In this document: one piece after another, positions 6,929 to 13,723 of the stretch | How positions within the stretch are numbered: position 1 is the stretch's first letter | How the letters are laid out: each line of letters begins with the position of its first letter | NCBI GenBank assembly: GCA_036563805.1 | Contig: DATCLS010000047.1 | Span: 1-15,472 of the forward strand | Length of the DNA stretch: 15,472 bases | Direction: 5' to 3' | Origin: DATCLS01 sp036563805 | GTDB lineage: Bacteria > Actinomycetota > Acidimicrobiia > Acidimicrobiales > VFJN01 | Program-made: the position numbers and the translations under genes | The notes under the pieces: model-generated | The model's database searches: none | What the model saw: only the letters and a program-made list of their open reading frames with translations | What the model was told of the DNA's origin: nothing

Positions 6929-7026
6929 CCGGGGCTCGTCCTCGTCGGTCGGGGCCCGCCGCCGGGGCAGGCTCGTTCGGCTCACGTCTCGCAAGGCGCA
7001 CGCCCTCGTGACTCACTCCCCGCGGC

Positions 7027-8121
7027 TCACGTGTGGTGGCCGAAGCGGGCGACGACGTCGTCACCCCGCCGCACCGTCCCCACCCATCTGTACGACCGGG
7101 CGGACGCCGGGGCGCCGTCGCCCTCGGGCGCCGAGCGGGACAGCGACAGCGTGATCCGGTCGTGGGGCTCGACCGCCACCGGGTGCTCGACCGGCAAGTA
7201 GGCGTGCTTCCAGCTGTCCGACGACGTGCGGCCCGGCCGCCCGCCATCGATCCGGTCGCCGGCGATGTCGAGCACGACCGTGCGCGACAGGTCGGCGACG
7301 AACCAGCCCTTGAACCCGGTGAACGTGCCCGGCCGGTCGACCGCGAACACCAGCTCCGACCGGTACGTCGCCGGGTCGCCGACGAACCCGAACGCCCGGT
7401 CGAGGCGAGGCGAGGCCAGGTAGCCGCGGCGAGGGAGGATGACGTCGTAGTAGGCGTCGAACGGGTTGGTGCGCCCGGCGGCCGGGGTCGACGCCGCCAC
7501 CTGAGCGTGGGCCTCGCAGGCCTCGACCGGCACGAGGTAGCGCTCGGCCCGTCGGGGCAGGAGCCGCCCGCCCGGAGCCAGGAACCGGCGCACGGCGTCG
7601 TCGAGGATCCGGCAGCAGTCCTCGTTGTCGACCAGGTTGCCGAGGATCTCGGAGACGATGACGTCGGCCCGCTCGGGCAGCGCCACTTCGAACGACAGGC
7701 CGGGCACCGGGACGAACCGGTCGGCCAGCCCAGCGGTCGCCGCGGCCTCGGCGGCCCGGGCCAGCAGGTCGGGGTCGCGCTCGATGCCGTAGACCCGGGC
7801 GGCGCCGGCCTCGAGGGCCCACCGGGCCAGCACGCCGGTCCCGGTGCCGAGGGCGACGACCACGTCGCCGGGCCGCACCGCCTCGCGGATGGCCAGGCGG
7901 TAGGCGCGCATGCGCAGCTCGTCGCCGAGGAGCTGGTCGTGGAAGTCCCGGCCCCAGCCGGCGGCCAGCTGCTCGGACCACGGGGGCCACACCTGCTCGA
8001 CCGCGTAGGGGGCGGCGGCGCGGCCGCCCCCGGGGTGGGGGCTCGCCGCTGGGCCGTCCCCAGGGTGGGGGGCCGCTCGCTCGTCGTCGCTGTGGGCCAC
8101 CCACCGCCCGTGCTCGCTCAC
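7027..8121 (-). CDS. PRMT-like class I SAM-dependent methyltransferase
   Basis: 364 aa from GTG 8121. The first ~40 residues are low-complexity His/Pro/Gly/Ala. The Rossmann domain has VVVALGTGTGVLARWALEAGA (87-107), the acidic strand end YGIERD (111-116), and VIVSEILGNLVDNED, whose Glu158 and Glu167 have the E-x8-E spacing of the double-E loop of protein arginine methyltransferases. The C-terminal half resembles the PRMT beta-barrel: GFKGWFVADLS (269-279) and DSWKHAYLPVEHPVAV (302-317), the latter lying where PRMTs have the THW loop. Methylation of arginine on a protein or peptide is therefore possible, though another substrate cannot be excluded. TAGGTC lies 7 nt upstream of the start, a near-match leaderless -10; TATCGT at 8168-8173 is a second candidate. 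It lies 163 bp downstream of the HEAT-repeat gene on the same strand. Confidence 0.85.
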   Translation of the reverse strand: MSEHGRWVAHSDDERAAPHPGDGPAASPHPGGGRAAAPYAVEQVWPPWSEQLAAGWGRDFHDQLLGDELRMRAYRLAIREAVRPGDVVVALGTGTGVLARWALEAGAARVYGIERDPDLLARAAEAAATAGLADRFVPVPGLSFEVALPERADVIVSEILGNLVDNEDCCRILDDAVRRFLAPGGRLLPRRAERYLVPVEACEAHAQVAASTPAAGRTNPFDAYYDVILPRRGYLASPRLDRAFGFVGDPATYRSELVFAVDRPGTFTGFKGWFVADLSRTVVLDIAGDRIDGGRPGRTSSDSWKHAYLPVEHPVAVEPHDRITLSLSRSAPEGDGAPASARSYRWVGTVRRGDDVVARFGHHT

Positions 8122-8128
8122 GCCCGTT

Positions 8129-8134
8129 GACCTA
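8129..8134 (-). promoter_or_regulatory. Possible leaderless -10 box for PRMT-like gene
   Basis: TAGGTC on the minus strand is 7 nt from GTG 8121, but the last base is C instead of T. The alternative TATCGT (8168-8173) would give a leader of about 40 nt with no good Shine-Dalgarno. Confidence 0.35.
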
Positions 8135-8284
8135 CCGCGTCCTGGCCCGTCCCTGGGGGATCGGGTCACGATACCGGCGGCGGGGGCGGCGGATCGGTGC
8201 CCGCCCCCCGGTCGCGTCAGGCAACGCGCGCCCGTCAAGGGCGGCGGACGGGCCCCGGGTCGGGGGCGAGTCACGCGAGGCCGG

Positions 8285-8896
8285 TCAGAGGCGGCCGACG
8301 TCCTCGGCGGCTTGGCGGACCTGCCAGTCCCGGTCGGTCAGCGCCCGGGCCAGCGCCTCCTCCACCTCGGGCCCGTCGAACGGGGCGAGGGCGAGCACGG
8401 CCCGCCGCCGGATCGCCGGCTTGTCCCGGGTGGCGGCCAGGATGGCCGGCAGCCCGGCGGGGTCACCGATCGCCCCCAGCGCCGCCACCGCCGCCTCCCG
8501 GCACAGGGGGTCGTCGTGGTCGCGGGCCAGGCGGGCCAGCTCGGGCACGATCGCCGGCTCGGGCGGCTGGCGCTCGCCGCTGGCCCAGGCGGCCGACTCG
8601 ACGACCGCGGCGTCGGGGTCGGCCAGCAGGGGCCGCAGGGCTGGTGCGTCGGTGCCGGGTCGGGTGGCGGCCAGCTCGGCCGCCCGGGCCCGCACGACCG
8701 GCGACTCGTCGGCCAGCGCCGCCTGCAGGTCCTCGCCGGTGGCGGCCCCGCTGCGCACCAGGGCGCCGATGGCGGTGGCCCGCACCGCCGGGTCGGGATC
8801 GTCCAGGTAGGCCCGGGCGGTGGCGGCGTCGCCGCGGTGACCGGCGATGGCCGCGATGCGTCGTCGGGTGACGGTGTCCGCTAGCTTCCGGCTCAC
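8285..8896 (-). CDS. HEAT-repeat (PBS lyase-like) protein
   Basis: 203 aa made almost wholly of about six short HEAT repeats at roughly 29-50, 59-78, 89-108, 122-145, 154-174 and 184-203. Each has a D-x-x-x-VR-x-x-A pattern such as DDPDPAVRATAIGAL, ADESPVVRARAAEL and TDRDWQVRQAAEDV. Such stacks of paired helices are protein-binding scaffolds; no enzymatic residues are evident. The GTG start at 8896 lacks a clear Shine-Dalgarno, and TACAAC sits too close (1 nt) to be a leaderless -10, so the exact start is uncertain. Divergent from the TetR gene (83 bp apart) and upstream of the PRMT-like gene. The partner is unknown. Confidence 0.85.
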   Translation of the reverse strand: MSRKLADTVTRRRIAAIAGHRGDAATARAYLDDPDPAVRATAIGALVRSGAATGEDLQAALADESPVVRARAAELAATRPGTDAPALRPLLADPDAAVVESAAWASGERQPPEPAIVPELARLARDHDDPLCREAAVAALGAIGDPAGLPAILAATRDKPAIRRRAVLALAPFDGPEVEEALARALTDRDWQVRQAAEDVGRL

Positions 8897-8963
8897 TGTT
8901 GTACCGCCGGAGCGCTCTGCCGGCCGGGGCGTCCGGTTGCTGGGGAGGGCCGGGGCGGAAGAC

Positions 8964-8968
8964 AGGAG
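8964..8968 (+). promoter_or_regulatory. Shine-Dalgarno of TetR-family gene
   Basis: AGGAG lies 11 nt before ATG 8980 and supports this start over in-frame codons further upstream (e.g. 8899). Confidence 0.6.
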
Positions 8969-8979
8969 AGCACAGCCCT

Positions 8980-9663
8980 ATGGCGGAACGGCCTGACGAC
9001 GGGCGTCCGCGCCGCCGACGCCAACAGCAGGCGGACAGGACCCGCCGGCAGCTGCTGGCGGCGGCCGGCGAGGTCTTCGAGCGCCACGGCTACCAGGCGA
9101 CGACCGTGCGGGCGATCACGACCCGGGCGCGCACGGCGCACGGCACCTTCTACCTGTACTTCGAGAACAAGGAGGACGTGTTCTGCCGCCTGCTCGAGAT
9201 CGTGATCGTGGGCGAGCTCGAGGACGGGAGCCACACGTTCCTCGAGGCGGGGCCCGATCGCGACCGGCTGGCCGCCGCCGTCGGCCGGTTCGCCGCCGGC
9301 TTCGTCCGCCGGGCCGGGCTGTGGCGGGCGCTGCTGGAGGGGATGCTGCAGTCCCGGGCAATCCGGGACCTGTGGCTGGAACTGCGGGGCCGGACGGTCC
9401 GCCGGCTGGCCGACGAGGTCCGGGCCCAGCAGGGGCGGGGCCTGGTGCGGGCTGTGGAGCCGGTGGCGCTGGCGCAGGCCCTCACGGCGATGACGGAGTG
9501 GTACGCGTTCACGCAGCTGGCGCTGGAGCGGCCGCCCGCGGGGGAGTCGGGCTCGGACGGTGGCCCGCCCGGCGGCGAACCGGGCGCCCGGCTCGGCACG
9601 GTGGTCGACACGCTGGCCGACGTCTGGCTCCACGCCGTCTACGGCCGGGCGAACCCCGGCTGA
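8980..9663 (+). CDS. TetR/AcrR-family transcriptional regulator
   Basis: 227 aa. A basic N-terminus (RPRRRRQQQADRTRRQ) leads into the TetR helix-turn-helix at about 20-66: LLAAAGEVFERHGYQATTVRAI, then TRARTAHGTFYLYFENKEDVF, with the characteristic GTFYxYFxNKEDxF recognition helix and turn. Residues ~95-215 form an all-helical ligand and dimerisation domain with GLWRALLEGMLQSRAIRDLW and LTAMTEWYAFTQLALER. A Gly/Pro-rich insert at about 187-204 precedes the last helix. The ligand and targets are unknown. The divergent HEAT-repeat gene, 83 bp away, is a candidate target together with autoregulation, though no convincing operator was found between them. Confidence 0.92.
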   Translation: MAERPDDGRPRRRRQQQADRTRRQLLAAAGEVFERHGYQATTVRAITTRARTAHGTFYLYFENKEDVFCRLLEIVIVGELEDGSHTFLEAGPDRDRLAAAVGRFAAGFVRRAGLWRALLEGMLQSRAIRDLWLELRGRTVRRLADEVRAQQGRGLVRAVEPVALAQALTAMTEWYAFTQLALERPPAGESGSDGGPPGGEPGARLGTVVDTLADVWLHAVYGRANPG

Positions 9664-9675
9664 GGCCGGCGCGTG

Positions 9676-9747
9676 CACGTCAGGAGCCACCGACACATCG
9701 GGAGCCGCCGACACGTCAGGAGCCGCCGACACGTCAGGAGCCGCCGA
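9676..9747. repeat. Four tandem 18-bp repeats covering the stop codon of the minus-strand gene
   Basis: Units 9676-9693, 9694-9711, 9712-9729 and 9730-9747 are copies of CACGTCAGGAGCCGCCGA. Units 3 and 4 are identical, unit 2 has two changes and unit 1 has one. On the minus strand the unit encodes the end of the gene (Gly-Gly-Ser-stop), so copies 3 and 1 carry further in-frame TGA codons while copy 2 has CGA. The array fills the space between two convergent genes. Confidence 0.85.
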
Positions 9748-11983
9748 GCGCCGAGCCGACAGCCAGGGCGAGGGCGACGATGGCGGCCGCCCCGATGGAC
9801 CCCAGGACCGTGGCGAGCACGAGCAGCTTGATGCCCGCCTTGACCCGGACCCGCCTCGGCACCGGGGCGGGCACCGGTCCCCGCCGGTGCCAGCGCCGCT
9901 GGTCGCGGTAGCCGGCGGGCAGCTCGTTCCCGTCCGGCTCCACCGGCGCCGCCCCGACCAGCGTCCCCTCGGCGTCGTCCGGCCGGGCCGGGGCGGACGT
10001 TTCGGCGAGCGTCGCCTCGCCGTCCGCCCCGGTCGCCGAGCCGGCGTCCGCGGCATCGGCCGTCTCTACGAGCGTGCCATCGTCGCCGTTTGCCCCGGTC
10101 TCGTCCGATCGGGCGGGTGGGGCCGCCTCGGCGAGCGTCGCTTCGTTGCCGCCCGCCCCGGTCGCCGAGCCGACCTCGTCGGGAGCAGCGGCGACGGCCG
10201 GGGTCCCGACCAGCGTCGTCTCGTTGCCGGCTGCCCGGGCTGAGGTCCCGCTGTCGTCCCGCGTGCCGGCTTCGCCCGGCCGGGCGGGCGCCGTCGTGGC
10301 GACGGTCGTGTCATCGACCGCCGCTCCCGTGAGCGTGGGCTCGTCGTCCTCCGCCCTGGCGTCGTCCGGCCGAGCGGCCGGGGGCGCGTCCCTGTGCGTC
10401 GCCTCGTCGGCCTGCGTGCGGGGCGCCGTGCCGCCGCCCGGCGGTGCGTCGGGGTCCGGGGGTGCGGGAGCCGGTCGGGCGACGAGGGTGGTGTCGTCGG
10501 GGTTCGGGTCGGTGGCCGTCCCTGTGCCCTCCGGCGGTGCGTCGGGGTCCGGGAGGATGGCCGTGGTGTCGTCGGGGGACGGCAGGGCGACCGTCGTCTC
10601 GTCGCCGGTCGGGAAGGGCACGGTGGGGTCGTCGCCGGCGGGCGGCGCACCGCCCGGGCCGGGGATCACGACCCTGCCGGCCGGGGCGCCTCCCGGCCCG
10701 GCCGCGCCCGTGGCGGTCGGGCCGCCACGGTCGAGCAGCCCGGCCGTGCCGCCCGCCGGGCCGTGGAGCCGGCCGACGGGCTCGCGGCGGCGGGCGTCAG
10801 GCCCGGCCACCGGCGACGCCGTGCGCGCGGCGGCCTCCCGGGCGCCGCGGGTCGCGGGCGCTGGTGGCAACGGACGCGACGTCCGCGACGTCCGTCGGCG
10901 GCGGCGCTCGCCGGGGGTGTCGAGCATGCGCCGGGCGAGTCCGGGGCGCACGACGTCCGGACGCAGGTCGTTCGCCGCGGGGACGGCAGCGCTGGCGGCC
11001 CCGGCGTCCCGCAGGGCCCCGTTGCCCCCGGACGCCGGCCCGTACGGGTCCACCGGTCCGGCGGGGCGGGCGGTCCGGCGTCCGGCCGCCGCGCGCACGC
11101 GCCGCCCCCGGTCGGCGAGAGCGGCACCGGCCGCCCGGGCGTGCCGGTGGGCGGCCAGCCCGGCCTGCCGTCCCCGGCGGGCGGCGGCCCTGCCGGCCCG
11201 CCGGGCGTGCCGGCCGGCGGCGCGCCCGGCCTCGGCCACCTGGCGGGCGGTGACCCGGCTGGCGTGCGCAACGGCGTGGGCCGCTACGGCGCTGCCGTGG
11301 GCGATGCGGCGGCCGGCCACGGTGCTCGCCTGGGCGGTCCGGCGGGCGGTGACCCGGCTGGCGTGCGCAACGGCGTGGGCCGTCGCGGCGCTGCCGTGGG
11401 CGATGCGGCGGGCGGCGACCCCGCTCGCGTGCGCGACCGCGTGGGCGGCCACGGCGGTCCCGTGGGCGATGCGGCGGCCGGCGACCGCGCTGCCGTGCCC
11501 GACCCGGCGGGCGAACACCCCGCTCGTGCGCCGGGCCCGGCGCGCCGCCACGGCGGTCCCGTGCGCGATGCGCCGCCCGGCGATCCGGGCCGCCGTCGCC
11601 GTCACCATCGCGGTGCGGCCGCCGACGGCCCGCGCCTCGGCCCGTCCCCGCAGGGCGGCCCGCCGGATCGTCCGACCGGCGGCGACGGCGTGGCGCGCCG
11701 CCCGGGTCCCGACCCGCCGGCCGACCCGGCGAGCCACGATCGCGGCCGCGGTCGCGTGGCGCCGGGCGACGGCGGCCCACCGTCGTCCGGCCCGTGCCGT
11801 GGCCCGGGTCGCGGCCATGATGGCGCCCCCGGTCCGGAGCGCGAGGGAACGCCACGGCTCCCACGCGCTGCGGGGATCGGCCCCGTCCGTGGCAGGCTGG
11901 GGGCCCGGACCGGAGAGCATCTCGACCGCGACGGCCGTGACGCAGACTCCGACCACCACCACGCAGAGCACGACTGTGAACAC
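9734..11983 (-). CDS. Uncharacterised two-ended membrane-anchored protein with 11-residue repeats and Thr-motif array
   Basis: 749 aa from GTG 11983; I recognise no family. Order: N-terminal TM helix (~1-22, VFTVVLCVVVVGVCVTAVAV); a basic Ala/Arg/His-rich region (~57-302) whose last part is 16 perfect-register 11-residue repeats (127-302); a Pro/Arg-rich linker (303-445); an acidic Ala/Pro/Thr region (446-685) with 11 [DE]-rich-Thr-hydrophobic motifs; a basic juxtamembrane stretch (RRWHRRG...RRVRVK, 696-715); and a C-terminal TM helix (~716-744). The positive-inside rule puts the long middle region in the cytosol, both ends crossing the membrane. GC3 close to 100% through the repeats and hydrophobic segments at both ends argue that this strand is the real one, although the opposite strand is also open. 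Its start is 10 bp from that of the divergent Lon-like gene. A role in envelope organisation is only inferred. Confidence 0.75.
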   Translation of the reverse strand: MFTVVLCVVVVGVCVTAVAVEMLSGPGPQPATDGADPRSAWEPWRSLALRTGGAIMAATRATARAGRRWAAVARRHATAAAIVARRVGRRVGTRAARHAVAAGRTIRRAALRGRAEARAVGGRTAMVTATAARIAGRRIAHGTAVAARRARRTSGVFARRVGHGSAVAGRRIAHGTAVAAHAVAHASGVAARRIAHGSAATAHAVAHASRVTARRTAQASTVAGRRIAHGSAVAAHAVAHASRVTARQVAEAGRAAGRHARRAGRAAARRGRQAGLAAHRHARAAGAALADRGRRVRAAAGRRTARPAGPVDPYGPASGGNGALRDAGAASAAVPAANDLRPDVVRPGLARRMLDTPGERRRRRTSRTSRPLPPAPATRGAREAAARTASPVAGPDARRREPVGRLHGPAGGTAGLLDRGGPTATGAAGPGGAPAGRVVIPGPGGAPPAGDDPTVPFPTGDETTVALPSPDDTTAILPDPDAPPEGTGTATDPNPDDTTLVARPAPAPPDPDAPPGGGTAPRTQADEATHRDAPPAARPDDARAEDDEPTLTGAAVDDTTVATTAPARPGEAGTRDDSGTSARAAGNETTLVGTPAVAAAPDEVGSATGAGGNEATLAEAAPPARSDETGANGDDGTLVETADAADAGSATGADGEATLAETSAPARPDDAEGTLVGAAPVEPDGNELPAGYRDQRRWHRRGPVPAPVPRRVRVKAGIKLLVLATVLGSIGAAAIVALALAVGSALGGS
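9950..10636 (-). repeat. Array of 11 acidic-x-Thr-hydrophobic motifs (protein level)
   Basis: Within residues 450-678: DDPTV, DETTV, DDTTA, DDTTL, DDEPTL, DDTTV, NETTL, NEATL, DDGTLV, GEATL and AEGTLV, spaced irregularly by Pro/Ala/Gly-rich linkers. Acidic residues before Thr and a hydrophobic residue after it resemble Ser/Thr-kinase sites such as the ETT motif of GarA. No kinase or FHA gene is in the window, so this is inference. Confidence 0.6.
11078..11605 (-). repeat. 16 tandem 33-bp units encoding an 11-residue repeat
   Basis: Residues 127-302 divide without gaps into 16 units of 11, from VTATAARIAGR to RGRRVRAAAGR. The consensus is R-[IV]-A-H-[GA]-S-A-V-A-[AG]-[RH]. At DNA level, stretches recur at 99-bp offset (e.g. 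the segment from 11243 and from 11342), showing recent duplication of three-unit blocks. Confidence 0.8.
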
Positions 11984-11993
11984 GCCGCACCGG

Positions 11994-11999
11994 ATGGTA
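11994..11999 (-). promoter_or_regulatory. Possible -10 box of the 11-mer repeat gene, overlapping the Lon-like start codon
   Basis: On the minus strand these bases read TACCAT, fitting TANNNT, 10 nt upstream of GTG 11983. They include the ATG of the divergent Lon-like gene. A -35 is not evident. No comparable box was found for the + strand gene. Confidence 0.25.
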
Positions 12000-13502
12000 A
12001 CGCCGAAGGACGTCGAGGTTGAGGGGCAGGCGGCCGGCCGGACGCGGGACGCAGAGTCCTCCGGTTCGTCCTCACCGGACGGCGACGGGGCCTCTCCACC
12101 AGGGGATTCGTCGCCGGGCGAGTCGGGTGCGGCTACCGGGTCGCCTCTCGGCGGCTCGTCGGCGACCAGCTCGTCGGCTACCGGGTCGCCTCCCGGCGGC
12201 TCGTCGGCGACCGGCTCGCCAAGGGCCGACGCGCCACCGAGCGATTCGCCAGGTGTCGAGGCGCCACCGAGCGACTCGCCGCCCGCCGACGCGGCGACGG
12301 CGGACCCGCCGGCGACCGAGTCGTCGTCGACGGCCGATCCGCCGACACCGCCGCCGCTTCCCTCGGCCCCGCCCGCTCCGCCGCCCGCCACCCGGCGGCG
12401 CCGGTCTCGCGGCCACATCTGGGGTGGACTGCTGGCGCTCGTCGCCGTGGCCTTCGTGGTGAGCGCAGCCGTGGTGCCGCTGCCGTGGTACGCCTTCCGG
12501 CCGGGCAGCGTGCGCGACACCGAGCCGCTGCTGACGGTGAGCGGCGACATCGAGACGTATCCGTCGGAGGGCTCGATCGGCTACACGACGGTGTCGCTGC
12601 GGCAGACCACGCTGTTCGGGCTGATCCAGGGGTGGCTCGACGACGACGTCGACATCCACCCCGAGGACGAGGTGCTCGGCGACCGCGACCCCGACGAGAA
12701 CCGGACCTTCAACCTCCAGCTCATGGACGACTCCAAGCAGGTCGCCACCCAGGTGGCGCTCGAGCGCCTGGGCTACGAGGTCCACGTGAGCAGCACCGGG
12801 TCGACGGTCGTGGCGGTCGAGCCCGACGCCCCCGCCGACGGCAAGCTCGAGGTCGGCGACACGATCGTGGCGGTGGACGGCGAGCGCATCGACGAGCGCG
12901 ACGACCTCCCCCGCCTCATGGAGGGCAAGGCCCCCGGCGACCGCGTCACGGTCACGGTCGAGTCGCTGGAGGGCGAGCGGCGGCGCGAGACCATGACCCT
13001 GGCGGCGGCCCCCGACGACGCGAACCGAGGGATCATGGGCGTCCGGGTCCACCCCCGCGACGTCGAGTACGACTTCCCGATCGACATCGAGATCGACACC
13101 GGCGACGTGGGTGGGCCCTCCGCCGGGCTGGCGTTCACGCTGGCCATCCTCGACGACCTCACGCCCGGCGAGCTCACCGGCGGGGAGCGGGTGGCGGTGA
13201 CCGGCGAGATCCTGCCCAACGGCGACGTCGGCCCGATCGGCGGGACGGCCCAGAAGGCGGCGGCCGTCCGGGAGGCCGGGATCGACGTGTTCATCGTTCC
13301 CCGCGCCGACTACGAGGACGCGCTGCGGACCGCCGGCGACGTGCGGGTCATCCCCGTCGACGACCTCGACGACGCCCTGGAGGCCCTGGCCGACCTGGGC
13401 GGCAACGCCGACCGCCTCCCGCAGGTGGGGGCCGAGGGCGGCGCCGGGGCCGAGCGCGAGGGCGAGCGGGAGCCCGCCGGCACGGGCTCGGGCGGGGACT
13501 GA
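11994..13502 (+). CDS. YlbL-like membrane PDZ / Lon (S16) protease
   Basis: 502 aa. A disordered Ser/Pro/Ala/Gly-rich N-terminus (1-133) contains internal repeats; TRRRRSRG precedes one TM helix (~142-164), so the catalytic part is extracytoplasmic. PGSVRDTEPLLTVSG and YTTVSLRQTTLFG (198-210) are typical of the YlbL family. A PDZ-like domain (~265-335; AVEPDAPADGKLEVGDTIVAVDG) leads into the S16 Lon domain. Ser376 in GGPSAGLAF and Lys421 in GTAQKAAAV form the Ser-Lys dyad, which is intact. The last ~25 residues are a Glu/Gly-rich tail. ATG 11994 is the only plausible start before the TM helix, but it has no visible Shine-Dalgarno. Families of this type are membrane proteases; the substrate is unknown. 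A DivIVA gene lies downstream. Confidence 0.92.
   Translation: MVTPKDVEVEGQAAGRTRDAESSGSSSPDGDGASPPGDSSPGESGAATGSPLGGSSATSSSATGSPPGGSSATGSPRADAPPSDSPGVEAPPSDSPPADAATADPPATESSSTADPPTPPPLPSAPPAPPPATRRRRSRGHIWGGLLALVAVAFVVSAAVVPLPWYAFRPGSVRDTEPLLTVSGDIETYPSEGSIGYTTVSLRQTTLFGLIQGWLDDDVDIHPEDEVLGDRDPDENRTFNLQLMDDSKQVATQVALERLGYEVHVSSTGSTVVAVEPDAPADGKLEVGDTIVAVDGERIDERDDLPRLMEGKAPGDRVTVTVESLEGERRRETMTLAAAPDDANRGIMGVRVHPRDVEYDFPIDIEIDTGDVGGPSAGLAFTLAILDDLTPGELTGGERVAVTGEILPNGDVGPIGGTAQKAAAVREAGIDVFIVPRADYEDALRTAGDVRVIPVDDLDDALEALADLGGNADRLPQVGAEGGAGAEREGEREPAGTGSGGD
12131..12280 (+). repeat. Short in-frame repeats in the Lon-like N-terminal extension
   Basis: A 37-bp unit occurs at 12131-12167 and 12176-12212 with one mismatch (45-bp offset, 15 codons, encoding ATGSPLGGSSAT-like text). 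A 20-bp unit encoding APPSDSP recurs at 12231-12250 and 12261-12280 with one mismatch. Both keep the reading frame and expand the disordered region. Confidence 0.7.
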
Positions 13503-13572
13503 CGCCCGGGGTCGATCCGGGACCGACCCGGGACCGTCCTGGGGGGTTTCGTGTCAGTGCCGCCGGGGCCGG

Positions 13573-13599
13573 CGGCGCCGGCCGGCGACCCCGGCGCCG
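13573..13599 (+). terminator. Strong GC hairpin after Lon-like gene
   Basis: A 9-bp perfect stem (CGGCGCCGG at 13573-13581 with CCGGCGCCG at 13591-13599) around a 9-nt loop sits about 70 nt after the stop at 13502. There is no T-run. The 221-nt gap holds this, short CGGGACCG direct repeats at 13515-13535, and the DivIVA promoter. Confidence 0.35.
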
Positions 13600-13710
13600 G
13601 GCCGTCCGGTGGGCCCTCCGGTGTGCGCTCCGCCACCGCTGCGACGACACCGCCGTGCGCCCGGCGCCGGCCCGATGACGAGGGACGACGGCGATGGCCA
13701 GGTCCGGGCG

Positions 13711-13716
13711 TACCAT
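13711..13716 (+). promoter_or_regulatory. -10 box of leaderless DivIVA-like gene
   Basis: TACCAT fits TANNNT and ends exactly 7 nt before ATG 13724, with no Shine-Dalgarno. This favours ATG 13724 over the in-frame ATG at 13694, which would lie upstream of the predicted transcript. Confidence 0.5.
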
Positions 13717-13723
13717 CGGACCG

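Noticed and set aside
5111..6994. Minus-strand extension of the HtrA-like frame upstream of 5110, across moaE and mreB
   Set aside because: It is antisense to well-recognised moaE and mreB. The HtrA-like motif DDRLWRHPSE begins 20 residues after GTG 5110, and a -10 box supports that start.
6929..7026. 98-bp gap between mreB and the PRMT-like gene inspected for a terminator or small RNA
   Set aside because: Only a short repeated CGGCTCACGT (near 6975 and 7023) and weak hairpins were seen. Nothing specific could be supported.
8910..8917. GAGCGCTC palindrome between HEAT-repeat and TetR genes as a TetR operator
   Set aside because: Only 8 bp, the flanks do not extend the symmetry, and such GC palindromes are frequent here. 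Too weak to call.
11243..11400. 99-bp DNA repeats considered as a CRISPR-like or minisatellite element
   Set aside because: There are no unique spacers between repeats. They keep codon frame and are explained by the 11-residue protein repeats.
10074..11993. Plus-strand open frame continuous with the Lon-like gene, which would give an 1142-aa protein
   Set aside because: It is antisense to the 11-mer repeat gene. Its text is Ala/Arg/Ser low complexity with no TM or domain, while the minus strand has GC-rich third positions, a hydrophobic segment at each end and gapless 11-residue repeats. The length comes from the scarcity of stops at this GC content.
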